Assembly: GCA_948857205.1 (NCBI GenBank)
Contig: CAQPRV010000035.1
Location: 1 to 34,597, forward strand
DNA: 34,597 nt
Source: an uncultured Clostridia bacterium
GTDB taxonomy: Bacteria; Bacillota; Clostridia; TANB77; CAG-508
Reading direction: 5' to 3'
Below are positions 7,569-16,913 of the stretch, piece after piece. Position 1 is the stretch's first letter, and each line of letters starts with the position of its first letter. A model generated the notes under the pieces. That model was not told the DNA's origin. It worked only from the letters and a program-made list of their open reading frames with translations, and made no database searches. The translations under genes and the position numbers were made by a program.

Positions 7569-8708
7569 ATGAAAAAAATTGCAATACTTGGTTCAACAGG
7601 TTCTATTGGAGATAGTACTTTAGAGGTTATTAGAGAAAATCCAGATTTATTTAAGGTTGTTACTTTAGTAGCAGGGAAAAATATTGATAAATTAATTAAA
7701 CAAATTGAAGAATTTAAGCCACAAAAGGTATATATTACATCTGAAGAAAATGCTAATAAATTAAAAGAAAAGTTTACAGATATAAAGGTGTATTTTGGAG
7801 AAGATGGCATGGAAGAAATATCAAAATCCACAGACTTTGATATTGGAGTATCTGCCTTAGTTGGAATTGCAGGTTTAAGACCAACTTATAACATGATAAA
7901 AAATGGAAAAACAGTAGCTTTGGCAAACAAAGAAGTATTAGTAGCTGGTGGAAAGTTAATAATTGATACTGCTAAAGAAAATAATGCTATTTTATTAACT
8001 GTAGATAGTGAGCATAGTGCAATTATGCAAAGTTTACAAGGGGAAAAGCAAAATAAAATAGATAAAATATTACTTACTGCTTCAGGAGGACCATTTTTTG
8101 ATAAAGAAATAACAGATGATATAACAGTGGAACAAGCTTTAAATCATCCAACATGGAAAATGGGACCAAAAGTTACAATAGATTCTTCTACTATGATGAA
8201 TAAAGGATTTGAAGTAATAGAAGCTAAATGGTTATTTGATGTAAATCCAGAGCAAATTGAAGTAGTAGTACATAGAAAAAGTATAGTACATTCTGCAGTA
8301 CAATTTGTAGATGGAACTATAATGGCTAATTTAGGTCCAAAATCAATGCAAATACCAATTGCATATGCTTTAAATTTTCCAAATAGATTACCAAATAATA
8401 TTGAAAAAATTGACTTATTTGAGATTTCACAATTAACTTTTGAAAAACCAGATTTGGAAAAATTTCAGTGTCTAAAATTGGCTTTTGAAGCAATAGAAAA
8501 GGGACATAGTTTTCAAGTTGTATTAAATGCTGCGAATGAAGTTTTAGTTGATGCATTTTTAAATAAAAAGATAAAATATACTCAAATTCCAAAAGGGATT
8601 AAGAATATGTTAGATAATCACAAACCTTTAGAATTAAATACGGTAGAAGAGATTTTAGATTTAGATCAAAAAGTAAAAGAAGAAACTAGAAAGATGATAG
8701 AAGGTTAA
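7569..8708 (+). CDS. dxr: 1-deoxy-D-xylulose 5-phosphate reductoisomerase
   Basis: Makes 2-C-methyl-D-erythritol 4-phosphate from DXP with NADPH, the committed step of the MEP isoprenoid pathway. 379 residues, normal length. The NADPH loop GSTGSIG is at residues 8-14, ANKEVLVAGG in the middle, the metal/substrate residues in TVDSEHSA, and the substrate-loop block SGGPF, HPTWKMGPK, DSSTMMNKGFEVIEA. The start is fixed by GGAAGGA in the recurrent leader. Its 3' end overlaps the convergent TIGR03915 gene by 4 nt, and no terminator is seen between them. No other MEP gene is adjacent. Confidence 0.97.
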   Translation: MKKIAILGSTGSIGDSTLEVIRENPDLFKVVTLVAGKNIDKLIKQIEEFKPQKVYITSEENANKLKEKFTDIKVYFGEDGMEEISKSTDFDIGVSALVGIAGLRPTYNMIKNGKTVALANKEVLVAGGKLIIDTAKENNAILLTVDSEHSAIMQSLQGEKQNKIDKILLTASGGPFFDKEITDDITVEQALNHPTWKMGPKVTIDSSTMMNKGFEVIEAKWLFDVNPEQIEVVVHRKSIVHSAVQFVDGTIMANLGPKSMQIPIAYALNFPNRLPNNIEKIDLFEISQLTFEKPDLEKFQCLKLAFEAIEKGHSFQVVLNAANEVLVDAFLNKKIKYTQIPKGIKNMLDNHKPLELNTVEEILDLDQKVKEETRKMIEG

Positions 8709-9463
8709 GGTTCTTCTATTAAATCTTTCCAATATTTCTTTGGCATAAATTGCCTTTGACATTTAGGATTGTTTCTTTCTTTTATTGATATAGTGTTAAA
8801 AAACAATTTCCATAATTCCTGATATTTTTGTTCATTTTCAGAAATATTAGGAATTTTTATGTTTGTACTATCTATAACTTGATATTCTTTACAATTGTAT
8901 ATAAAACATAAATTTCTTATTTTATCATGTATAATGAAATTTTGTGTAGGAAGTCTTCTTATAAAATGTTGTCCTAAGGGTTCTAATATATTATTATCTG
9001 GATGAATGGAAGAATAATATAAATTTTCTCCAATTTCTTGAAAACGTAATAAGCCTTTTAATCTATGATTTTCCCCAAAAGCTCTTTTTTTCATATTTAT
9101 AATTTTAAATACATAAGAGAGAGTAAGCATATTGTTAATTTCTGGACCTGTATCAAAGCCAGTACATATATATTTTAATAGGTTTATTTCTTTATCTTTT
9201 TCTTCGCATAAAAAGGCAAAATAACTGTTATATAAAGCTTGTTTGCAGATGTTTTTTTCAATTCCGTAAAAGACTCTTTGAGATTTTTCGTAATCTGTTT
9301 CAATTGTTATTATATTATCTAAAAAGTTCTGTTCATAATTGGAGATTTTATAAATGTTTTTTGGTAAGACTTTTCTACAATAGCATTCGAAAACTATTGT
9401 TAATAGTCCATCAAATGTTCCATCATAAAGATAGGTTTTGTTTATAAGCTTCCAGTGAGACAT
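8705..9463 (-). CDS. TIGR03915-family probable DNA metabolism protein
   Basis: A 252-residue protein with features of the TIGR03915 / DUF4130 family: YLYDGTFDGLLTIVFECY near the N-terminus, the FIIHDKIRN segment, and the conserved RQFMPKKYWKDLIEE end. The family is almost always next to the TIGR03916 radical SAM protein and is thought to act in DNA modification or repair, sometimes linked to uracil-DNA glycosylase; the reaction is not known. GGAGG in the 3' end of the upstream gene serves as ribosome binding site, and the two genes overlap by 22 nt, so they are translationally coupled. Confidence 0.9.
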   Translation of the reverse strand: MSHWKLINKTYLYDGTFDGLLTIVFECYCRKVLPKNIYKISNYEQNFLDNIITIETDYEKSQRVFYGIEKNICKQALYNSYFAFLCEEKDKEINLLKYICTGFDTGPEINNMLTLSYVFKIINMKKRAFGENHRLKGLLRFQEIGENLYYSSIHPDNNILEPLGQHFIRRLPTQNFIIHDKIRNLCFIYNCKEYQVIDSTNIKIPNISENEQKYQELWKLFFNTISIKERNNPKCQRQFMPKKYWKDLIEEP

Positions 9464-10741
9464 TTTATTTTGTCCTCCTTTGTTGGTTCTAATTTATCAA
9501 ATAATGAGAGTTGTTTTAATTCAGGTTGTGGAATTGATGTTCTTTCTTGGTATATTAGGTTTGTTTCTATAAAGTTTTGATTGAATTTTGTTATTGTATT
9601 GAAATATTTACCTTTGCATGTTATGAAGTATTTTGCTCTTTTTAATACTACTCCTAATTTTTTTAGAGCTTCAAAATCAAGTAGAAAGGTTCGTCGTGCT
9701 CGTATTATTTTTTTTGCAGATATAACGCCAATTCCAGGTATTTTTAGTAGAGTGAAGTAATCTGCTGTGTTTATTTCTATTGGAAATTTTTCTATATTTC
9801 GTAAAGCCCAGTCACATTTTGGGTCTAATAGATGGTTAAAGTTAGGATGTTTTTCATCTAATAATTCGCTAACTGTAAATCCATAATATCTTAGTAACCA
9901 ATCTGCTTGATATAGTCTATTTTCTCTTAGTAAAGGTGGTGCTTCTAAAGTCGGTAAGTTTTTATCGTTATTTATACTTACATATGCAGAATAGTATACT
10001 CTTTTTAAACTTAACTTATTGTACAAGCCTTCTGATAGTTTTAATATTTTTAAGTCGGTTTCAGGTGTTGCTCCAACTATGAGTTGTGTAGTTTGTCCTG
10101 CAGGTACAAAGTTGTTTTTATATTTATTGGTATCTAGTTTATTTTGTTTAATTTCTTTAGAGATGTAATTCATTGGTGTTAAGATGCCTGTTTTTTCTTT
10201 TTGTGGTGCTAATAGTTTTAAACTGTCATTTGAAGGTAGTTCTATATTTATACTTAATCTGTCTACTAGATTTCCTAATTTGTCAATTAATTCTTTACTA
10301 CATCCAGGTATTGTTTTGCAATGGATGTATCCGTTAAAGTTATATTCATTCCTTAATATAGATATGCTTTTTATTAATTTTTCCATTGTGTAGTCTGGTG
10401 ATTTAATTATTGCTGAACTTAAAAATAGTCCTTCTATATAATTTCTTTTGTAGAAGTTTATTGTTAAGTCTGCTATTTCTCTTGAGGTAAAAGTTGCTCT
10501 GGGCACAGAGTTTGTGCATCTGTTTATACAGTATTTACAATCATACATACAACTATTTGTTAATAGTATTTTTAGTAAGGAAATACATCTTCCGATCGGC
10601 TCCCCAACTATGACATATTCCTGATACTGAACCATTTCCTATTCCATTTTTTGTGTTTTTTCTTTTACTTCCACTTGAGCTACATGATGCATCATATTTT
10701 GCAGAATCTGATAATATTTTTAATTTTTCTAATATATCCAT
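9442..10741 (-). CDS. Putative DNA modification/repair radical SAM protein (TIGR03916), interrupted by a +1 shift at CGG
   Basis: The N-terminus (MDILEKLKILSDSAKYD, CSSSG, GICHSWGAD) reads from 10741 and continues as GRCISLLKILLTNSC in the +1 frame. The switch is at codon 50: zero-frame GAT CGG AAG, while skipping the C at 10594 gives GAT GGA AGA and the family's usual HSW-AD-GRCISLL. Read this way the protein has 432 residues, the family length. It has the radical SAM cluster CMYDCKYC and a helix-hairpin-helix near the C-terminus (LKIPGIGVISAKKIIRARR), a DNA-binding element. The rest is intact. Without shifting, a start at 10635 would give a 397-residue protein lacking the conserved N-terminal Cys region. 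GGGTGG precedes the 10741 ATG. Confidence 0.9.
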
Positions 10742-10770
10742 TTAATCCACCCTATACAAACATTTGTGTT

Positions 10771-10799
10771 ATTATAACATATGTTTTTTTATGTGTCAA
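10771..10799 (-). promoter_or_regulatory. Consensus sigma-A promoter with LexA-like site
   Basis: On the minus strand: TTGACA (10794-10799), exactly 17 bp, TATAAT (10771-10776), both perfect. Inside the spacer is the palindrome AACATATGTT (10777-10786), which fits the core AAC-N4-GTT of Gram-positive LexA/DinR boxes but lacks the outer G and C. Further palindromic CAAACATTTG and CAAATATTTG flank it. A repressor here would block a very strong promoter. LexA control of the DNA-metabolism pair is inferred. Confidence 0.7.
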
Positions 10800-10976
10800 A
10801 TATTTGTTTGTAAAAATTTCTTTATGGACTTTTTATGTATTAAAAGACTGATATTAGTATTTATATGTAATGATTATTTGTATTATATAAAAATTACATA
10901 AAATCTGTTTTAAAATATAAATCAGTATGATAAAAATATAAAAAAGTTAAAAATAATGTAAAAAATGGAGGAAAAA

Positions 10977-12145
10977 ATGAAGATAACAAAAGAAAATAAG
11001 CGGAATTACACTAGTTGCATTAGTAGTAACAATAATAATAGTATTAATAATAGCAGGTATTACTATAATGGCAATAATGGATGATATGTGGAATTTTAAA
11101 TAAAGCTAATAGGGCAAGCAAGGATACAAATGATAGAGCAGCAGAGGAGGAAATCAAATTAATAATATTAGAAGTGCAGGCAGAAAATAATGGTAAAGCA
11201 ACATTTGAAAATATTATAAAGAAATTAGATGAGAATAAACAAGAAACGTATGTTGTAACTAGAAAAAGTAAATATGCAACATTAACAACTGTAGATGGAA
11301 GAGGGATTACATCTACAGATGAATTAGATGGAACAGAAGTGGCAATTTATATAACAAATTTAAGATATAACAGAGAAGTAAAAGTAACAAGTACATTAAA
11401 AGTTAAAGTAACAGAAGAGGGCGAAGGAAATTCAGATAGCAAATTAGAAGAAAAGGAAAAAGAAATTAAAGAATTACAAGAAGAAAGAGATGGATTACAA
11501 CAAAGAGTATCAGAACTAGAAACTGAAATGAATAAAAAGCAAAAAGAGATTGATAATTTAAAAGTTCAAATAACAGAAAAGGATAAGAAAATATCTCAAC
11601 TTCAAAATCAAATAACACAATTGCAAAATCAATTGAATCAAAGTCAATCAAAACAATTAAAAAAAATAACAGGAACGCTAAATACTAGTGCAGGAACATA
11701 TTATAAGAATAGCAATGTAGATGGAATAAATATGTCTTTTAATACAAATATGACTTATACAGATAGAGAGTGGGGAGGAGATTCATTCCGTTGGCCATCA
11801 CTTAATACAGGTTTAACACAAATTGAAAGCATAATGATTTATTTGCCAGGACAATTATGGATGACTTGTGGTTCAAATAATGCTAAATTTTTATGGAATC
11901 CTATTTATTATAAAAATAGTTCAAAAGAATATGAACAAAGGCTTTCTTGGAAAAGTAATGCTTTAGATGATTTATGGGGATGGCATAGTATGGCACCAAA
12001 ATGTACATTTAGTACAAATAATGGAAAGATTGTAGTAAATTATTATATTTATACAAGTATAGATGTTGAAAATAAATTAAGTACAGCTATGGTATTTCAT
12101 ACTTATGTATGGAAAGATCCAGAATATATAATATATGGTTATTAA
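10977..12145 (+). CDS. Prepilin-like protein with coiled coil, interrupted by two +1 shifts
   Basis: The start at 10977 (GGAGG before it) reads MKITKENK, then AAG CGG AAT; skipping the C at 11001 gives the class III prepilin signal GITLVALVVTIIIVLIIAGI, with the cleavage site between Lys and Gly. A second +1 switch near 11089 (ATG TGG AAT to GGA ATT) is needed to enter GILNKANRASKD and the long frame that runs to 12145. After the helix come a short globular part, a coiled coil (about 11448-11660, repeated ELQEERDGLQ and QLQNQ heptads) and a C-terminal Trp-rich domain of about 150 residues (GGDSFRWPS, LWGWHSMAP) that I do not recognise. Probably an exported pilin-like or pseudopilin surface protein. 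Without the shifts a non-exported fragment from 11081 would remain. Confidence 0.7.
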
Positions 12146-12161
12146 AACAAAGAATAAATGT

Positions 12162-12215
12162 TGAAAAATTCTATTATAACCAAATTTGTGCCTTGAGGAA
12201 GGAATGAGATTAAAA
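12162..12215 (+). promoter_or_regulatory. Recurrent 5' leader motif, copy B
   Basis: Shares with copy A the GAAAAATTCT start, AACCAAATT and TTGAGGAAGGAAT, followed by GAGATTAAAA and the ATG at 12216. GGAAGGA is 12 nt from the ATG, the same spacing as in copies A and C. Confidence 0.55.
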
Positions 12216-12782
12216 ATGAATATTAAAATAAAAAACTTATTAATAATAATATTAGTAATAATGCTTATAATTATGGCAATAGTTATTATAAATTTGAAAA
12301 ATAAAAATGATAAAATATATGAAAGAAAAGTTGAAGTACTAGAAACAGGTATTGCAAAAGGTGATATAACTGAAGAACAATTAGATAATATACATCAGAA
12401 AGTTGACTTAGCGAATGCAAAAGTAATAGATTATGAAGATAATATAATTCAAAGTAAATTAACAAATAAAGAGAAAGAAACATTAGAAATAATCAAAGAA
12501 GAAATCAAAAATGTAGAAAATGAAGAAGAAAAAATAAAAAAATTAGAGGAAGTAAGAGAAAAAAATAGAGAATATAGGAGGAAATATATAACAACTAGTG
12601 AACAAGGAAAAATAGATAATTATCAAAAAAAATTGGAAAAAATAGAAGAGAAGTATAATAAATATATAGGAATAAAAATAGATATTCGTGAAAATGGCTA
12701 TACAAAAGAAAAAGAAACTAATTTAGAAAATTTAAGACAAGATATAGAAAAAGAGCTAGATAGTTTGGGTGACTTAAAATAG
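12216..12782 (+). CDS. Membrane-anchored coiled-coil protein
   Basis: A 188-residue protein starting MNIKIKN, with one N-terminal membrane helix (about residues 7-26, Ile/Leu rich) and then an almost entirely charged helical region up to the end, rich in Glu and Lys with heptad spacing (for example EEIKNVENEEEKIKKLEEV). An in-frame upstream TTG exists at 12186, but the GGAAGGA of the recurrent leader points to 12216. It follows the prepilin-like gene by 70 nt and ends at a strong terminator, so the two may share a transcript. No family recognised; a structural or scaffold role on the outer face of the membrane is possible. Confidence 0.7.
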   Translation: MNIKIKNLLIIILVIMLIIMAIVIINLKNKNDKIYERKVEVLETGIAKGDITEEQLDNIHQKVDLANAKVIDYEDNIIQSKLTNKEKETLEIIKEEIKNVENEEEKIKKLEEVREKNREYRRKYITTSEQGKIDNYQKKLEKIEEKYNKYIGIKIDIRENGYTKEKETNLENLRQDIEKELDSLGDLK

Positions 12783-12814
12783 TTATAATGATTAAGATTT
12801 AATTATTAAAAATT

Positions 12815-12851
12815 AAAGAGAGAATTATAGATATAAATTCTTTCTTTTTTA
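12815..12851 (+). terminator. Rho-independent terminator
   Basis: A 12-bp stem (AAAGAGAGAATT with AATTCTTTCTTT, one G-U pair), a 9-nt loop and a T-run. Ends the coiled-coil gene transcript. Confidence 0.7.
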
Positions 12852-12964
12852 TATAGAATAGATAATTATGATTTAATTTTAAATAAACTAGTAAATTGGG
12901 TCTAAAAAAATCTAATAAAAGTGTATTGTTTACGTCCTGTATTATATATAAAATAAAATAATAA

Positions 12965-13005
12965 AAAAATAATTGCCATATTTATCTACAATGGCAATTA
13001 TTTTT
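12965..13005 (-). terminator. Rho-independent terminator overlapping the end of the YcxB-like gene
   Basis: A perfect 15-bp stem (12965-12979 with 12991-13005) around an 11-nt loop, with a T-run on the minus strand after the stem. The stop codon and last codons (NNCHCR) of the YcxB-like gene lie inside the hairpin. The plus strand also has T-rich sequence, so it may work both ways. Confidence 0.75.
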
Positions 13006-13506
13006 ATATTTCCACCAAAATTTTTTTCTGATAAAATTAGAAAAATCAGAAGCAGAACCTTTGGTAAATCCAGATTTAGATATTATATATGAATGACTTT
13101 TATCAATATAAAAATAAAAATAATTATCAGTTTCAAACATACGATACAAACTAGAATATTTAATAATTTCATAACGAATATTATTACGTATTTTAAAACT
13201 ATTATCAAAAAATAAAAAAGAAAAAACTTTTTGTTTTTGGATTTGAGGACTATTAAAGTCTCTTTTAACTTCCTTAATAGGATGTAAAAATCTCCATAAA
13301 AAAAAGGCACTTAATATAATACATAAAAAAATAGCAAGAGTATAATTATGGTAAATAACTTGCATTGAAATACAATAAAATAAAGCAATTAAGACAATTG
13401 CAGTATAAAAGGTATAAGATATATGAAACTTATTTTTATGAAATTCTAGAAATTCTGTATAAACATTTTCACTATATTTTGTTGTATTTTTAAATAAAAC
13501 TTTCAA
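12982..13506 (-). CDS. YcxB-like two-helix membrane protein
   Basis: About 174 residues from the TTG at 13506, which GGTGAT precedes at fair distance; TTG at 13518 is an alternative start and I am not certain. Two membrane helices lie at about residues 30-50 and 56-75 and are followed by a cytoplasmic C-terminal domain with the YcxB-like pattern: FLFFDNSFKI, IKYSSLYRMFETDNYFYFYI, IISKSGFTKG, FSNFIRKKF. YcxB-like proteins are common in Clostridia and have no known function. It is transcribed away from the ABC/two-component module and has its own terminator, which overlaps its 3' end. Confidence 0.75.
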   Translation of the reverse strand: MKVLFKNTTKYSENVYTEFLEFHKNKFHISYTFYTAIVLIALFYCISMQVIYHNYTLAIFLCIILSAFFLWRFLHPIKEVKRDFNSPQIQKQKVFSFLFFDNSFKIRNNIRYEIIKYSSLYRMFETDNYFYFYIDKSHSYIISKSGFTKGSASDFSNFIRKKFWWKYKNNCHCR

Positions 13507-13565
13507 AATAATCACCAAATAAAGTATAACACAAGGTATAAAAAAAATAAATCAAAATTTAAAAA

Positions 13566-13603
13566 TGTCACTTAGTTGTCACTTTAAAAAGTTATAATAT
13601 TAT
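13566..13603 (+). promoter_or_regulatory. Candidate regulated promoter of the ABC/two-component module
   Basis: Direct repeats TGTCAC (13566-13571) and TGTCAC (13577-13582), 11 bp apart, just before TATAAT (13593-13598) or TATTAT (13598-13603). There is no good -35 at 17 bp from the TATAAT. OmpR-type regulators often bind direct repeats one turn apart over a weak -35, so this is a candidate site for the regulator encoded at 17169-17825. Confidence 0.4.
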
Positions 13604-13636
13604 TGAAAAATAGAAAAATTGAAAGGAGAAAACAAT

Positions 13637-14302
13637 ATGGAAATTTTAAGAGTCGAAAACTTATGCAAGCAATATGGAAAAGGAGAAAATAAAGTTACAG
13701 CTTTAGACAATGTATCATTTAAAGTAGAAAAAGGAGAATTTGTTGCAATAGTTGGAGCATCAGGTAGTGGAAAATCTACTTTATTACACTTAATAGGAGG
13801 TGTAGATAGACCCACAAGTGGCAAAGTATATATAGATGGAAAAGACATATACAAATTTAATGATGATGAATTAGCAATATTTAGAAGAAGACAAGTAGGA
13901 TTAATATATCAATTCTATAATCTAATACCAATACTTAATGTTGAAGAAAATATAACATTACCACTAAATCTAGATAATAGAAAAGTAGAACAAGGGAAAC
14001 TGAGAGATTTAATTAATACATTAGGATTAGAGAAAAGAAGAACGCATTTACCAAATGAGTTATCTGGAGGACAACAACAAAGGACATCAATTGGCAGAGC
14101 AATGATAACAAATCCAGCAATAATATTAGCAGATGAACCAACTGGAAATTTAGACTCAAAATCAAGTGATGAAATAGTAGCATTATTAAAGAAATCAAAT
14201 AAAGATTATAAGCAAACAATAATAATGATTACACATAACTTGGAAATAGCAAAAGTATCAGATAGAATTATAAAAATAGAAGATGGTAAATTAGTTGGTT
14301 AA
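13637..14302 (+). CDS. ABC transporter ATP-binding protein (MacB/LolD/BceA type)
   Basis: A 221-residue ATPase. The Walker A GASGSGKST is at about 38-46, the Q-loop in YQFYNLIPILNVEEN, the signature is LSGGQQQRTSIGRA, Walker B is IILADEPTGNLD, and the switch is MITHN. The NLIPILNVEEN and PTGNLDSKS segments are typical of the MacB/LolD group that drives FtsX-type permeases. The start is the ATG at 13637 behind AAAGGAG; an in-frame TTG at 13619 is less likely. It is followed after 27 nt by its permease, and the regulator and kinase genes lie further down, so it is probably part of a peptide-antibiotic sensing and resistance module. Confidence 0.95.
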   Translation: MEILRVENLCKQYGKGENKVTALDNVSFKVEKGEFVAIVGASGSGKSTLLHLIGGVDRPTSGKVYIDGKDIYKFNDDELAIFRRRQVGLIYQFYNLIPILNVEENITLPLNLDNRKVEQGKLRDLINTLGLEKRRTHLPNELSGGQQQRTSIGRAMITNPAIILADEPTGNLDSKSSDEIVALLKKSNKDYKQTIIMITHNLEIAKVSDRIIKIEDGKLVG

Positions 14303-14329
14303 TGGTAAATTCTAGAAAGGAGAAATAAA

Positions 14330-16909
14330 ATGAATATACTTAAACTTTTATCAATTAGAAATTTGAAATTAAATAAGAAAAGAACAATAAGTACAATAAT
14401 TGGTATTGTTTTATCAGTAGCATTAATATGTGCAGTGGCAAGCATGGCATTAAGTTTTCAAGCAACTTTAGTTGAAAATGCAAAAAACGAACTAGGATAT
14501 TATCATATAGAGTTAAAAGATATCCAAGAAGAAGATATAAAAAGTATTAAAAATAATAGAGACATAAAAGATATTTATCAAGTAAAAAGATGTGGATATG
14601 CAAAATTAATTGGTAGTAAGAATAAAGATAAACCTTATGTTAGATTAAATTCAATGAATGAAGAGACATTTGATAATTTAAGTTTTAAATTAATTGAAGG
14701 AAGATTTCCAAATGATAGTAAAGAGTTAGTAATTAGTAATACTATAAATAGTAATGCAAAATTAAATTACAAAATTGGAGATACTATAGAACTTGATGTT
14801 GGAGAAAGAAAAGCTTCAGATAATTCTGAATTAAATGGGAATAATCCATATATGGAAGAAAATGAACAAATAATAAATACAAAAAAGTATAAATTTAAAA
14901 TTGTTGGAATTATAGAAAGACCAAATATAAATTTTGAAAACTTTGGAGATTCTGGATATACAGTAATTAGTACAGGAATAAATCAAGGAGAAAGTAATTT
15001 ATATATTAGTTTACAAAATCCTAAAGAATATGAAACATCTTTAACAGAGTTGTTAGGAGCACAAGATTATAAAAACGTAAAAGAACATGATATAAATGTA
15101 ACAAAATATGAATATTCTGTTAATCAAGAATTATTAAGATGGGAAGCTTTTGCATTTTCAGATTCGACTATAGCTATGCTATTTTGTATAGTAGGTGTTG
15201 TAATATTTGTAATTGTATTTACTAGTGTTTTTTGTATTAGAAATTCTTTTGCAATTGCAACAACAGAAAAAATTAAAATGTATTCCATGCTTGCTAGTGT
15301 TGGAACAACAAAAAAACAAATAAGAAAAAATGTAATAACAGAAGGTTTAATTTTAGGAGCTATAGGTATTCCATTAGGTATATTATTTGGACTAATTGCA
15401 GTTTTTGTTTTAATTAAATTAGTAAATTTATTAATAGGAGAATATCTATTAGGGCATGTAGATGGATTAGTTTTTAAGGTATCTATTATGCCAATAGTAT
15501 TATCTATAATACTTGGAGTATTTACAATATATTTGTCAGCACGAAGTTCAGCAAAAAAAGCAAGTAAAGTAAGTCCAATTGAAGGACTAAAAAATTCAAA
15601 AGATATACAAATAAATAGTAAAAAATTAAAAGTACCAATAATAATTTCAAAAATTTTTAAAACAGGTGGAGATTTAGCATATAAAAATTTAAAAAGAAGC
15701 AAAAAGAAATATAGAACAACAGTAATATCGATATCAGTTAGTATTTTTATATTTATTACTATGAGTGCTTTCATAGTTAATGCTTTTGATTTTAGTAGTA
15801 ATTATTATAAAGATAGTAATTATAATCTTCAAGTTTCACCTCCAACTGGAGCAGGTTTTACTGAGGAAGAATTAAAAAAGATTTTATCACATCAAAGTAT
15901 AGAACAATATAGTTTATTACATGAAATTGAAGATGATACATTTAAAATAAAAGACTTAAGTAAAATTAAAAAGTCAAAAAGTATTAGTTATATAATGACA
16001 GAAGAAAATTATGATGAAGAAAATGATAAAATTATTGAAAATGGAGAAAAATATTTAGTTTTGAATATTAATGCACTAGATACAGAAGCTTTTAAAAGAT
16101 ATGTTAAAGAAATTGGACTTAAATATGAAGATGTAAAAGGTTCAGGAATACTATGTGATGAATTTAAGGATTATAGTGAAGAAAATGGCAAAGAAAATGT
16201 TTCTAGGATTTATACTTATTCCAAAGGTGACAATATTGAGGGAGAATTTAAAAATAAGAAGGTATCTATAAAAGTTGGAGCAATTTCAAGTGTTAAACCA
16301 GATGGCATGAAGAATACTAGTTATAGTGGTGGAAATTTGATTGTTGAAATAAATACTATAAAAGAATTAAAATTTTCTCTATATGGAATAGCGATAAAGT
16401 CAAAGGATGTTAATCAATTAGAAGATGATTTAAAAAGCATAAATTCTAATATGAATTTGTTTAATTTGGAAGAGGCAGTAAATCAAGAAAAATCTATGAT
16501 TCTTGTTATTAAGATATTTTTATATGGATTTATAGCTATTATTACTTTAATTGGTGTTACTAATATTTTTAATACTATTACAGCAAATATGGAATTAAGA
16601 CAAAAGGAATTTGCTATGCTTAAAAGTATAGGAATGACAAATAGAGAATTTAATAGAATGATAAATTTAGAAACAATTTTTTATGGTACAAAAGCATGGG
16701 TTTATGGAACAATTTTAGGTTTACTTGGAACTGTGGCAATGTATAAGGCATTTTCTGTTAAAATTGATAAAGGAATTTATATTCCTGTTGATGCTATTGT
16801 TATTTCGGCTATATTTGTATTTGTATTTATTTTTATAATCATGAAGTATTCTATTAAAAAGATTAATAGACAAAATACTATAGAAACAATTAGAAAAGAA
16901 AATATATAA
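14330..16909 (+). CDS. FtsX-type ABC transporter permease, two FtsX domains
   Basis: An 859-residue permease. The first helix is at about residues 18-42, then an extracytoplasmic domain (about 45-275), a helix trio (about 280-305, 333-365, 383-410), a linker, a central helix (about 460-485), a second extracytoplasmic domain, and the final helices (about 715-740, 770-795, 815-840). The RNLKLNKKRT start and the KEFAMLKSIGMT and KMYSMLASVGTT turns are FtsX signatures. The partner ATPase is directly upstream. With the two-component pair downstream it resembles Bce/Vra-type systems that sense and remove cell-wall-active peptides; the ligand is unknown. GAAAGGAG precedes the ATG. A palindromic repeat begins 5 nt after the stop. 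Confidence 0.93.
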   Translation: MNILKLLSIRNLKLNKKRTISTIIGIVLSVALICAVASMALSFQATLVENAKNELGYYHIELKDIQEEDIKSIKNNRDIKDIYQVKRCGYAKLIGSKNKDKPYVRLNSMNEETFDNLSFKLIEGRFPNDSKELVISNTINSNAKLNYKIGDTIELDVGERKASDNSELNGNNPYMEENEQIINTKKYKFKIVGIIERPNINFENFGDSGYTVISTGINQGESNLYISLQNPKEYETSLTELLGAQDYKNVKEHDINVTKYEYSVNQELLRWEAFAFSDSTIAMLFCIVGVVIFVIVFTSVFCIRNSFAIATTEKIKMYSMLASVGTTKKQIRKNVITEGLILGAIGIPLGILFGLIAVFVLIKLVNLLIGEYLLGHVDGLVFKVSIMPIVLSIILGVFTIYLSARSSAKKASKVSPIEGLKNSKDIQINSKKLKVPIIISKIFKTGGDLAYKNLKRSKKKYRTTVISISVSIFIFITMSAFIVNAFDFSSNYYKDSNYNLQVSPPTGAGFTEEELKKILSHQSIEQYSLLHEIEDDTFKIKDLSKIKKSKSISYIMTEENYDEENDKIIENGEKYLVLNINALDTEAFKRYVKEIGLKYEDVKGSGILCDEFKDYSEENGKENVSRIYTYSKGDNIEGEFKNKKVSIKVGAISSVKPDGMKNTSYSGGNLIVEINTIKELKFSLYGIAIKSKDVNQLEDDLKSINSNMNLFNLEEAVNQEKSMILVIKIFLYGFIAIITLIGVTNIFNTITANMELRQKEFAMLKSIGMTNREFNRMINLETIFYGTKAWVYGTILGLLGTVAMYKAFSVKIDKGIYIPVDAIVISAIFVFVFIFIIMKYSIKKINRQNTIETIRKENI

Positions 16910-16913
16910 AAAC

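Noticed and set aside
9442..10635. Accepting the 397-residue radical SAM reading from ATG 10635 as the true protein
   Set aside because: Its first residues (MVQYQEYVIVGEP) match nothing in the family, while the overlapping frame from 10741 codes the conserved N-terminus up to the shift.
12925..12960. Promoter-like TTGTTT-17-TATAAA on the plus strand between two terminators
   Set aside because: No gene follows before the hairpin at 12965; a transcript would be about 50 nt and mostly the terminator. Probably chance in AT-rich DNA.
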